NCBI GenBank assembly: GCA_019115345.1
Contig: DXDV01000007.1
Coordinates: 1-7,480, forward strand
Source: Candidatus Intestinimonas stercorigallinarum
GTDB lineage: Bacteria > Bacillota > Clostridia > Oscillospirales > Oscillospiraceae
Reading direction: 5' to 3'
DNA length: 7,480 bases
Shown: positions 1 to 4,812 of the stretch, in pieces
Numbering within the stretch: the first letter of the stretch is position 1
Layout: the number at the start of each line of letters is the position of its first letter
Made by a program: the position numbers and the translations under genes
Notes under the pieces: generated by a model
What the model was told of the DNA's origin: nothing
The model's input: only the letters and a program-made list of their open reading frames with translations
Databases searched by the model: none

Positions 1-82
1 GATTCTTCGCTGTCGCTTCGTCCTCGCAAAGTCCGCTTCACTCTGTTTCCGCCTAACGGCGAAAACTCGCTCCGCTCCCTTG

Positions 83-261
83 CTCGTCCTCTCACAACAC
101 GACCCACTTCGTTGGGCTCGTGTTGTGTAAAGGACGGGAGAAACGGATTCTTCGCTTCGCTCAGAATGACAGAGGGAAACGCGATGCCGGGCCGGGCGGC
201 CAAAGGCCGCCCCTACGAAAAAACGCTGTGGTTATGGGGCAGGGGCGGCCTGCGGCCGCCC
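83..261 (+). repeat. 179-bp interspersed repeat, copy 1
   Basis: By my reading this is about 96% identical (7 mismatches, no gaps) to 850-1028. It opens with a hairpin (93-127: a 10-bp stem, CACAACACGA against TCGTGTTGTG, plus an inner CCCA/TGGG pairing). It then carries a 26-nt module at 145-170 and two perfect hairpins of form GGGCGGCC-N3-GGCCGCCC (194-212 and 243-261). Homology stops sharply at both ends. It has no coding capacity worth naming. A REP/MITE-like non-autonomous element is the likeliest class, but no transposase or terminal target duplication is visible. Confidence 0.85.
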
Positions 262-290
262 GCCGCACCGATGCGGAACGGCTTTTTTAT

Positions 291-315
291 GTGGGGCGCG
301 ACGACCCGGCGCGCC
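291..315 (-). repeat. 26-nt palindromic module, inverted copy
   Basis: In reverse complement this stretch matches the modules at 516-541 and 7412-7437, with one base missing. The module starts with the 8-bp palindrome GGCGCGCC and ends with GCGCCCCAC. Its appearance in both orientations and at both ends of a 7.5-kb window indicates a dispersed repeat family. Confidence 0.7.
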
Positions 316-470
316 ATGGCAGCGCCTTCCGATCCCGTCATTCTGAGGCCAAAGGCCGAAGAATCCGTCTCCCCCGTCCTTGGCTCCCCCAGGGGCCCCA
401 CGGAAGGCGAAACGCCTTTCGTAGGGACCCCATATTTGCAAAGTCCGCTTCCCTTCTGTTCACCCCCTCC

Positions 471-510
471 GTCCGGCTGCGCCGGACAGCTCCCTCGTCC
501 AGGGGGAGCT
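471..510 (+). repeat. Tandem double-hairpin repeat
   Basis: Two hairpins sit back to back. The first is GTCCGGC-TGC-GCCGGAC (471-487, 7-bp perfect stem). The second starts at the next base, AGCTCCC against GGGAGCT (488-510, stem of seven Watson-Crick pairs extended by one GU and one CG pair). A double hairpin ending in a GGGGGAGCT-like arm is, from memory, a common intergenic repeat style in gut Clostridia genomes; that family assignment is recollection rather than a search result. Confidence 0.6.
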
Positions 511-515
511 GTGAT

Positions 516-541
516 GGCGCGCCGAGGTCGTCGCGCCCCAC
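516..541 (+). repeat. 26-nt palindromic module, direct copy
   Basis: This matches 7412-7437 at 25 of 26 positions and, inverted, 291-315. It directly follows the double hairpin at 471-510, so the modules travel as neighbours here. Confidence 0.75.
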
Positions 542-746
542 GAAAGAAGTGGTCCCGTGGCCGCCTGCCAATCCACGCCGCGACACCCACCGCCCAGGCG
601 GCGGAGGGACAGAGCCCCTACTTTTCCCTGTTCCGCCCACATAGGCCGTAACGGCCGGGGCAGGTCCCCGGTGGGGGCGTAAAGACGCAGGCCGCCGCCG
701 GACACCCCACAGCGCACCAATTCTCAAAAGCCCCTTTTTCTTTGGA

Positions 747-797
747 TTTCAAAAACCGTTTCTTTTTCCAGCAGGGAAAAAGAAATGGTCTTTGAAA
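747..797. repeat. Long near-perfect hairpin
   Basis: Two 23-nt arms (747-769 and 775-797) pair around a 5-nt AGCAG loop with 21 Watson-Crick pairs, one GU and one A/C mismatch. The arms are A/T-rich, with runs such as TTTCTTTTTCC, unlike the GC-rich hairpins around it. It has no T-run beyond the stem, so it is not a standard intrinsic terminator. It could be the body of a small MITE, an RNase III-processed RNA element, or a repeat pair that became inverted. It lies between the two copies of the 179-bp repeat. Confidence 0.8.
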
Positions 798-849
798 GCG
801 TCCTTCTCCCCCGTCATTCTGAGGCCGTAAGGCGGTCGAACCCGCATCT

Positions 850-1028
850 CTCGTCCTCTCACAACACGACCCACTTCGTTGGGCTCGTGTTGTGTAAAAG
901 GCGGGGGTTACGGATTCTTCGCTTCGCTCAGAATGACAGAGGGAAACGCGATGCCGGGCCGGGCGGCCACAGGCCGCCCCTACGAAAAAACGCTGTGGTC
1001 ATGGGGCAGGGGCGGCCTGCGGCCGCCC
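850..1028 (+). repeat. 179-bp interspersed repeat, copy 2
   Basis: This is the second copy of the unit at 83-261, in the same orientation and displaced by 767 bp. Differences cluster just after the opening hairpin (five changes between 898 and 911), with one change in a hairpin loop (AAA to ACA near 970) and one at about 1002. The matching hairpins are at 860-894, 961-979 and 1010-1028. Clustering of changes outside the stems suggests the stems have been preserved, though seven differences are too few to prove it. Confidence 0.85.
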
Positions 1029-1084
1029 ACCGTGACGATATGGGACTATGTTGATGTAGGGCGCTATGTCGCCGCCACCACACA

Positions 1085-1126
1085 AAAAAGCGGGCCGCCG
1101 GGAGGAGGATTCCTCCCGGCGGCCCG
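1085..1126 (-). terminator. Intrinsic terminator of spo0A
   Basis: A 16-bp perfect GC-rich stem (1091-1106 with 1111-1126) has a 4-nt loop. Read on the minus strand, it is followed by CTTTTTTGTG. The stem begins two bases after the spo0A stop codon. This is a strong Rho-independent terminator that closes the spoIVB-spo0A unit. Confidence 0.92.
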
Positions 1127-1128
1127 TC

Positions 1129-1896
1129 TCAGGTCTCCCGGCGCTGGAGCTGAAGCCGGTCTGCGATCATGGCAATGAATTCCGAATTGGTGGGCTTTCC
1201 CTTGGCGTTGGAGACGGTGTAGCCGAAATACTTCTGGAGGGTCTCCAGATCCCCCCTGTCCCAGGCTACCTCGATGGCGTGGCGGATGGCCCGTTCCACC
1301 CGGGAGGCGGTGGTGTTGAAGTGCTTGGCCACCTCCGGGTAGAGGATCTTGGTCACGGCGTTGATGACCTCCATGTTCTCCACCGTCATGACGATGGCGT
1401 GCCGGAGATACTGGTAGCCCTTGATGTGGGCCGGAACGCCGATCTCATGGATGATGGCGGTGACCGAGCTCTCCAGGTTCTGGTGCTGCCGGGCCAGCCG
1501 TTCCGCCTGGTCCTCCTCGATCCGGGGGGCGTTGGCCAGGAGCCTGGCCCGATCCACCACCGAGGAGAGCTTGCAGGGCTTCATCTGGCAGTAGGAGGCC
1601 CCGCGGTTCAGGGCGGCCTCCACCATGTTCCCCCGGACCTGGGCCGAGAGCACCAGCACCGCCGGCCGCTCCGCCCCGCTGAGGGCCTCCAGCACATCCA
1701 GGCCGTCCATCTGGGTGAGCATCAGGTCCATGATCAGTAGGTCGGGCTTCAGACGCCGGCACAGGGCCACGGTCTCCTCGCCGTCCCCCGTCTCTCCCAC
1801 CACTTCAAAGTCCGGCTCGTCGTTCAGGGCCACCCGCAAAAGGTCCCGAAAGGAATCGTCGCTGTCGGCCAAAAGAATTCGCTTTTTGCTGTCCAT
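1129..1896 (-). CDS. spo0A: Stage 0 sporulation protein A (Spo0A)
   Basis: This is the master response regulator of sporulation entry, a cytoplasmic DNA-binding protein activated by phosphorylation. It is 255 residues (about 267 in Bacillus subtilis). An N-terminal receiver domain (about 4-120) keeps the phosphoacceptor Asp57 and the conserved Lys106 in QMKPC. The C-terminal effector domain (about 140-250) is very well conserved: HEIGVPAHIKGY, NTTASRVERAIRHAIEVAW (recognition-helix region) and KPTNSEFIAM. The start is the ATG at 1894-1896, seven bases after a GGAAGGGG site (1904-1911). An in-frame ATG two codons upstream is too close to that site, and a still longer reading to 1977 would run into the promoter. 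It follows spoIVB, the usual order. Oddities: the second acidic pocket residue is Ser12 (ADSD instead of ADD), and the Pro after the phospho-site loop is Thr61. Confidence 0.97.
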   Translation of the reverse strand: MDSKKRILLADSDDSFRDLLRVALNDEPDFEVVGETGDGEETVALCRRLKPDLLIMDLMLTQMDGLDVLEALSGAERPAVLVLSAQVRGNMVEAALNRGASYCQMKPCKLSSVVDRARLLANAPRIEEDQAERLARQHQNLESSVTAIIHEIGVPAHIKGYQYLRHAIVMTVENMEVINAVTKILYPEVAKHFNTTASRVERAIRHAIEVAWDRGDLETLQKYFGYTVSNAKGKPTNSEFIAMIADRLQLQRRET

Positions 1897-1903
1897 GTCC
1901 ATT

Positions 1904-1911
1904 CCCCTTCC
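1904..1911 (-). promoter_or_regulatory. spo0A: spo0A ribosome binding site
   Basis: GGAAGGGG on the minus strand lies seven bases before the ATG at 1896 but only one base before the ATG at 1902. It therefore decides in favour of the downstream start. A 7-bp hairpin in the leader (1945-1951 with 1916-1922) ends a few bases upstream of it. Confidence 0.7.
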
Positions 1912-1967
1912 GGCGGAGCGCCCGGCCCGGGGACGGACCACTCCGGCGCTCTCTGCTTCATAACCAT

Positions 1968-1996
1968 AATTTACCACAAATTGAGCGCCGATGCAA
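1968..1996 (-). promoter_or_regulatory. spo0A: Candidate sigma-A promoter of spo0A
   Basis: On the minus strand, TTGCAT (1991-1996) is followed after 17 bases by TAAATT (1968-1973), with TGG immediately before it, an extended -10 element. A start near 1960 would give a leader of about 65 nt. The hexamers are only partial matches (3/6 and 4/6), so the extended -10 and the spacing carry the call. B. subtilis spo0A has both vegetative and sigma-H promoters. I did not find a sigma-H site with proper spacing here. Confidence 0.5.
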
Positions 1997-2014
1997 CCCT
2001 CTATTACCAGTAAT

Positions 2015-2021
2015 TGTCAAA
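2015..2021 (+). promoter_or_regulatory. Spo0A-box-like site 1
   Basis: TGTCAAA matches the Spo0A box TGTCGAA at 6 of 7 positions, and the preceding T improves it to 7 of 8 against TTGTCGAA. It sits about 20 bp upstream of the candidate -35 of spo0A, a position compatible with autoregulation as known in B. subtilis. Confidence 0.4.
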
Positions 2022-2036
2022 TTTTTTCAGACGTTT

Positions 2037-2043
2037 TTCGACT
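2037..2043 (-). promoter_or_regulatory. Spo0A-box-like site 2
   Basis: On the minus strand, AGTCGAA matches the Spo0A box TGTCGAA at 6 of 7 positions and is followed by AAA. It is two helical turns from the other box-like site and lies just beyond the spoIVB stop codon. Seven-base matches occur by chance, so it is the pairing of the two sites and their location that make them credible. Confidence 0.4.
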
Positions 2044-2051
2044 CCGCGGGC

Positions 2052-3119
2052 TTAGGCCGCCGCCAGCATGGTCTCCATCAGGATGCCGTAGCCCTGGGTG
2101 GGGTCGTTGACCAGCACGTGGGTGACCGCCCCCACCACGCGCCCGTCCTGGAGGATGGGGGAGCCGGACATGCCCTGGACGATGCCGCCGGTGGCGGCCA
2201 GCAGGTCGGGATCGGTGACCTTCACCATCAGGTCCCGGGTGTCGTGGCTGCCGGCGGGAAAGACCCGGACGATCTCCACGTCGTACTCCCGCACCGTCTC
2301 CCCGGCCACGTTGGAGCGGATGACGGCGGGACCCACCTTCACCTGGCTCCGGCTGGCCACGGGGAGGGCCTGACAGCCGTCGGCCAGGCCGGTGTCGTCC
2401 AGGGTGCCGAAGACCCCGCCGGGGGTGTTGGCCCACAGCGTCCCCAGGTCCCGGTCGGTCTGGAAGGCCCCGTGGAGCTCTCCCGGGTCCCCGGCGGCCC
2501 CCTTCTTCACGTCGGAGACGGCGGCGGGGAGGATGGCCCCCGACTCCAGCGGCATGAGGAGGGCGGTGTCCACGTCGGTGATGCCGTGGCCCAGGGCGCC
2601 GAAGAGGCCGGTGGACGGCTCATAGAAGGTCATGGTGCCGATGCCCGCCATGGAGTCCCGGATCCAGGCCCCCAGGCGGTAGGTGCCGTCGGCGCAGGCC
2701 ACTGCCTGGGCGGTGAACTGGACCGGCTCCTCCGCCCGGAGGGCGCGGATGCTCATCTTGTCCCCCTCCAGGTCCTGGAGGACGGAGCGCACCTCCTCAA
2801 TGGTGTCCACCTGGGTGTCGTTGATGTGGGTGATGATGTCCCCCTGCCGCAGGCCGCAGGCCCGGGCGGGGGAGGTGTCCCCCGTCGGGCCGGTCACCTC
2901 CGATAGGCCCACCACCAGCACGCCGTCGGAAAAGAGCTTGATCCCCACCGCCCGGCCCAGGGGGACCACCATGCGCACGTCCTGGCCGCTGTCCCCCGGC
3001 GTGCCGGCGGCGCTGGCCTGGGTCCGCAGGCCCAGCAGCGCCAGCGCGCCCACGGTGAGCAGGACCAGCGCCCGCAGCAGCAGGCCGGTCCAGGGCAGGG
3101 CCTGTGTTTCCTCTCTCAT
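2052..3119 (-). CDS. spoIVB: SpoIV B peptidase (SpoIVB, family S55)
   Basis: This is the serine protease made in the forespore that crosses the inner membrane and cleaves SpoIVFA, releasing pro-sigma-K processing in the mother cell. At 355 residues it is shorter than the 425 of B. subtilis, with a compact N-terminus. One membrane or signal-anchor segment lies at about 14-35 (LLLRALVLLTVGALALLGL). A PDZ domain spans about 55-130 (CGLRQGDIITHIN, then DTIEEVRSVLQ). The S55 peptidase domain covers about 140-355. His178 (ALGHGI) and Ser318 (GMSGSPI) are the catalytic candidates; Asp303 sits 15 residues before the serine, the spacing I recall for B. subtilis. The ATG follows AAGGGGTGG by four bases. 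spo0A lies 155 bp downstream, with no terminator between, so some readthrough is likely. Its usual upstream neighbours such as recN are absent; the adjacent gene is divergent. Confidence 0.96.
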   Translation of the reverse strand: MREETQALPWTGLLLRALVLLTVGALALLGLRTQASAAGTPGDSGQDVRMVVPLGRAVGIKLFSDGVLVVGLSEVTGPTGDTSPARACGLRQGDIITHINDTQVDTIEEVRSVLQDLEGDKMSIRALRAEEPVQFTAQAVACADGTYRLGAWIRDSMAGIGTMTFYEPSTGLFGALGHGITDVDTALLMPLESGAILPAAVSDVKKGAAGDPGELHGAFQTDRDLGTLWANTPGGVFGTLDDTGLADGCQALPVASRSQVKVGPAVIRSNVAGETVREYDVEIVRVFPAGSHDTRDLMVKVTDPDLLAATGGIVQGMSGSPILQDGRVVGAVTHVLVNDPTQGYGILMETMLAAA

Positions 3120-3174
3120 AAAACCACCCCTTCTGCAAAAAATAGGACGAACGGCAAAAAACCGCCGTCAGGGG

Positions 3175-3181
3175 TAATATG
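3175..3181 (-). promoter_or_regulatory. spoIVB: Possible forespore-sigma -10 element for spoIVB
   Basis: On the minus strand, CATATTA matches the sigma-G/sigma-F-type -10 pattern CATWHTA and lies about 55 bp before the spoIVB start. SpoIVB is a sigma-F/G gene in B. subtilis. No matching -35 (GHATR type) is seen at the right distance, where the sequence is a T-run, so the call is weak. Confidence 0.25.
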
Positions 3182-3192
3182 GCCGCCCGGCC

Positions 3193-3290
3193 GAAAAAAA
3201 AGCGGCGGCGGCGCTGGCAATGAAACACACCTTTGGGATGGAAAGGACCGGAAAGGGCCGTCCGGCGGGGAAAAGCGGCGGCGGCGGCGG
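3193..3290 (+). repeat. Paired A-tract / GGC-repeat tracts
   Basis: Two tracts of the same design, an A-run followed by (GCG)n, lie at 3194-3212 and 3271-3290. A shorter relative, AAAAAAGGCGGCG, is at 3313-3324, and an inverted one is near 4479-4496. They fill the 285-bp spacer between the divergent spoIVB and DUF6512-like genes. Simple-sequence slippage can explain them. They are strand-biased within the spacer. Confidence 0.5.
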
Positions 3291-3404
3291 GAGTTTTTCC
3301 CGATTTTTGAGAAAAAAGGCGGCGTGAGGCATAGCCGGCGGCGGGCCGCGTATGATAGAGCAGAAGGCCGTGTGTAAAACGGCCGCAGGAGGGAGCGATG
3401 GCAT

Positions 3405-3926
3405 ATGTCCAAGCCGTCCAAGGGGCTGCTGTGGGCGCTGGCTGCGGCCACCCTGGCCGGGGCCTGCCTGCATTTTTTGTACGCGCTGTGGCCCAATCCG
3501 GTGACCGCGGTGCTCGCGCCGGTGAATGAGAGCCTGTGGGAGCACGGGAAGATCCTGTTCTGGCCCTATCTGACCGCCATGCTCGTGCTCACCCGGAACG
3601 GCCCGCCGGGCTGCCGCACCCCCTGGCTGCTCACCGCGCCGCTGCTGGTGGGGGCCATGCTGGGGGCGGGGTGGCTGTACCACTTCACCCTGGGGGGCGA
3701 GGCCATGGCGGTGGACATCGGCCTCTATGTGGTGCTCATGGCGGCCGGCTTCCTGCTGCCGGAGGCCCTCTCCGCCGCGGCGGAGCGGCCCCTTCTGGGG
3801 GTGCTGGGGGTGCTGGCCGTCCTGGCCCTGGGCGCCGCCCTGGTCCTCTTCACCTTCCTGCCGCCGGACCACCCCCTCTTCCTGGACCTCTCCGGCGTCA
3901 ACACCTGGCGCACCATCCCCTGTTGA
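3405..3926 (+). CDS. DUF6512-like small membrane protein
   Basis: A 173-residue protein of unknown function, predicted to be in the cytoplasmic membrane. About five hydrophobic segments are visible: 8-29, 50-63, 74-95, 102-120 and 129-152. The signature LHFLYALW followed by PVNESLWEHGKILFWPYL (39-56) sits at the end of the first segment and the start of the second. I recall this as the hallmark of the DUF6512 family; the assignment is from memory, not a search. A basic N-terminus (MSKPSKG) points to cytoplasmic N-in topology. The start follows AGGAGGGAG (3387-3395) by nine bases; an ATG at 3398 is in another frame. A small hairpin (3366-3384) lies just upstream, and TATGAT at 3351-3356 could be a -10, but no good -35 goes with it. 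It is divergent from spoIVB, and nothing in the context reveals its role. Confidence 0.8.
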   Translation: MSKPSKGLLWALAAATLAGACLHFLYALWPNPVTAVLAPVNESLWEHGKILFWPYLTAMLVLTRNGPPGCRTPWLLTAPLLVGAMLGAGWLYHFTLGGEAMAVDIGLYVVLMAAGFLLPEALSAAAERPLLGVLGVLAVLALGAALVLFTFLPPDHPLFLDLSGVNTWRTIPC

Positions 3927-3996
3927 TCTGACCCCCGGGCCTGGAACGACCGGCGCTCTATTTTGTTTCTCATTTTGTTTTTTGCAAAAATACCTC

Positions 3997-4025
3997 TTTA
4001 CAAACCCGGAAAAGGTTGCTATAAT
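3997..4025 (+). promoter_or_regulatory. Sigma-A promoter of tRNA-Arg
   Basis: TTTACA (3997-4002) and TATAAT (4020-4025) are separated by exactly 17 bases, matching the consensus at 5/6 and 6/6. The expected start is near 4032, about 23 bases before the mature tRNA. This is the strongest promoter in the window, as expected for a stable RNA gene. Confidence 0.9.
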
Positions 4026-4054
4026 AATTAGGCACTTGAAAAGGTGTTTGGTAC

Positions 4055-4131
4055 GCGCCTGTAGCGCAATTGGATAGAGCGTCAGATTCCGGTTCTGAAG
4101 GCTGGGGGTTCGAGTCCCTTCAGGCGTACCA
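4055..4131 (+). tRNA. tRNA-Arg (anticodon CCG)
   Basis: A complete 77-nt cloverleaf with an encoded CCA end. The acceptor stem is GCGCCTG with CAGGCGT, including a G1-U72 wobble. The D arm contains TGGATA. The anticodon stem is TCAGA/TCTGA (4082-4086 and 4094-4098) around the loop TTCCGGT, giving anticodon CCG at 4089-4091. The T arm contains GGTTCGAGTCC. It reads the arginine codon CGG, which matters in a GC-rich genome. It is transcribed alone from its own promoter and ends in the terminator that begins at the final A of CCA. Confidence 0.97.
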
Positions 4132-4167
4132 AAAAGAAAGACACGCCATAGGCGTGTCTTTCTTTTT
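4131..4167 (+). terminator. Terminator of tRNA-Arg, probably bidirectional
   Basis: A perfect 17-bp stem (4131-4147 with 4151-4167) has an ATA loop. The 3' arm ends in TTTCTTTTT and the 5' arm starts with AAAAAGAAAG, so it works as a U-tract hairpin on either strand. The stem uses the last A of the encoded CCA, leaving no spacer. Confidence 0.93.
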
Positions 4168-4210
4168 GGGTTCCGCTCCCGTTGGTCGCTCCACCCATTT
4201 TGATTCCAAT

Positions 4211-4310
4211 GCTCGGGCGAAATGAATTCGCCCTGCGCCAAGGTTTTGGCCTTCGGCCAAAACGCTTGTACGGCGCAAACGCGCCGCGGCCCAGAAGGGC
4301 CGTTTAGCGC
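4211..4310 (+). other. Hairpin array, possible structured RNA or repeat
   Basis: Three consecutive stem-loops with no reading frame of note. The first is GGGCGAA against TTCGCCC (4215-4233). The second is a long stem, CAAGGTTTTGGCC against GGCCAAAACGCTTG with one bulged G (4239-4268), enclosed by a possible outer GCGCC/GGCGC pairing (4235-4239 with 4272-4276; one base is shared, so the two compete at the edge). The third is CGGCCC-AGAA-GGGCCG (4287-4302), flanked by GCGC pairs. A terminator-like hairpin follows at 4344. This may be an independent small RNA, or an immobile cluster of interspersed repeats like that at 1-1060. No promoter specific to it was found, and readthrough past the tRNA terminator would be needed otherwise. 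Confidence 0.45.
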
Positions 4311-4343
4311 AGGCCTAAATATCGATTTTGACCTCTCGTGCCG

Positions 4344-4382
4344 GCTCGCCGCAAGCGACATATCGCTTGCGACGAGCTTTTT
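4344..4382 (+). terminator. Intrinsic terminator after hairpin array
   Basis: GCTCG pairs with CGAGC, and CGCAAGCGA with TCGCTTGCG, around a CATA loop, with one C/A mismatch between the two helices. A TTTTT run follows directly (4378-4382). It has the form of a Rho-independent terminator on the plus strand, yet no gene lies immediately upstream except the tRNA, which already has its own terminator. Confidence 0.75.
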
Positions 4383-4715
4383 ATTTCTTCACGCCTCACC
4401 CAATCATGCCGGGCCGACCTTTGGATAGTAAAAAGGAATGGCGAAGCGCCCAAGCGCCCTCGCTGCGGCTCGCTGCCGCCGCCGCCTTTTTGCGGCCGGG
4501 CGGAAACGGCCGGCGCCATGCAAGCCTGAAATTTCGCCCCTTGGCGCGGGAGTCCTCTTTAAAATTGGTAGCACCTATTTTTATTTTCCGGCCAGTCCGG
4601 CCGTTTCTCCACAAAGCGGTGTTCCACTTATCGGAACAGCTTCGGACCCAAATTTTTAAAATGAGAGAAATCACAGCTTTCCGCACCGATTTGTGAGGTT
4701 CTTTGTTTCCCACCG
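4383..4715. other. Gene-free spacer upstream of thiolase
   Basis: I see no gene here. The left half (to about 4550) is GC-rich with short repeats, including an inverted version of the A-tract/GGC motif (CCGCCGCCGCCTTTTTG near 4482-4498). The right half is A/T-richer and looks like regulatory DNA before the thiolase promoter. It contains a hairpin at 4614-4642 (AAGC and TGTTCC against GGAACAGCTT, with a two-base bulge). Confidence 0.55.
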
Positions 4716-4744
4716 TTGCTTTTTTAGAGACAATCATATATAAT
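4716..4744 (+). promoter_or_regulatory. Sigma-A promoter of the thiolase gene
   Basis: TTGCTT (4716-4721) and a perfect TATAAT (4739-4744) are 17 bases apart. The expected start near 4751 gives a leader of roughly 60 nt to the ATG at 4813. The -35 matches only 3 of 6 positions, which leaves room for an activator. Confidence 0.7.
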
Positions 4745-4812
4745 GGAACCCGAAGCAAGTGGATGGGAAAGCACAAACTCAAAAATCAAAAAAATTTGGA
4801 GGTCAGATACCC

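Larger units (their letters stand above)
1..1084. other. Gene-free repeat mosaic
   Basis: This kilobase shows no reading frame with recognisable protein features or a convincing ribosome binding site. The frames that are open run through palindromic repeats and are repeated with them, so they are best read as by-products of GC-rich DNA. The stretch is assembled from short modules that recur inside the window: a 179-bp unit (twice), a 16-nt module around CATTCTGAGG (335-350 and 811-826), a 14-nt match (26-39 and 438-451), and hairpins of the form GGGCGGCC-N3-GGCCGCCC. It lies downstream of the spo0A terminator, so it is probably intergenic DNA colonised by non-autonomous repeats. What lies to its left is outside the window. 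Confidence 0.7.

Noticed and set aside
112..727. Overlapping open frames on both strands of 125-179 codons
   Set aside because: They run through palindromic repeats, their opening residues recur in the second repeat copy, and they have no family-like motifs. They are side effects of GC-rich repeats.
83..1028. CRISPR array
   Set aside because: There are only two long copies of the repeat, no regular spacing of short repeats and no cas genes.
1066..1740. Plus-strand open frame opposite spo0A
   Set aside because: It is the antisense shadow of a highly conserved Spo0A; its His/Gly/Leu-rich composition is typical of such shadows.
1975..2012. Sigma-H promoter for spo0A
   Set aside because: An AGAGGGTT-like -35 and a CAATTT-like -10 exist but are about four bases too close together for a sigma-H promoter.
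3168..4361. 397-codon minus-strand frame covering the tRNA and the DUF6512-like gene
   Set aside because: It crosses a clear tRNA gene, two terminators and the opposite strand of a membrane protein with family motifs, and contains no recognisable domain.
4671..4696. Rex or CRP-like operator upstream of the thiolase
   Set aside because: The TCACA...TGTGA inverted repeat is only five bases per arm with a 16-base gap, which fits neither operator well.
4055..4760. Integration of a mobile element at the tRNA-Arg gene
   Set aside because: No second copy of the tRNA 3' end is seen in the window and no integrase or phage gene follows.
4396..4782. 128-codon minus-strand frame in the spacer before thiolase
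   Set aside because: It overlaps the thiolase promoter, spans repeat-like GC-rich DNA, has no convincing ribosome binding site and has no domain-like segment.
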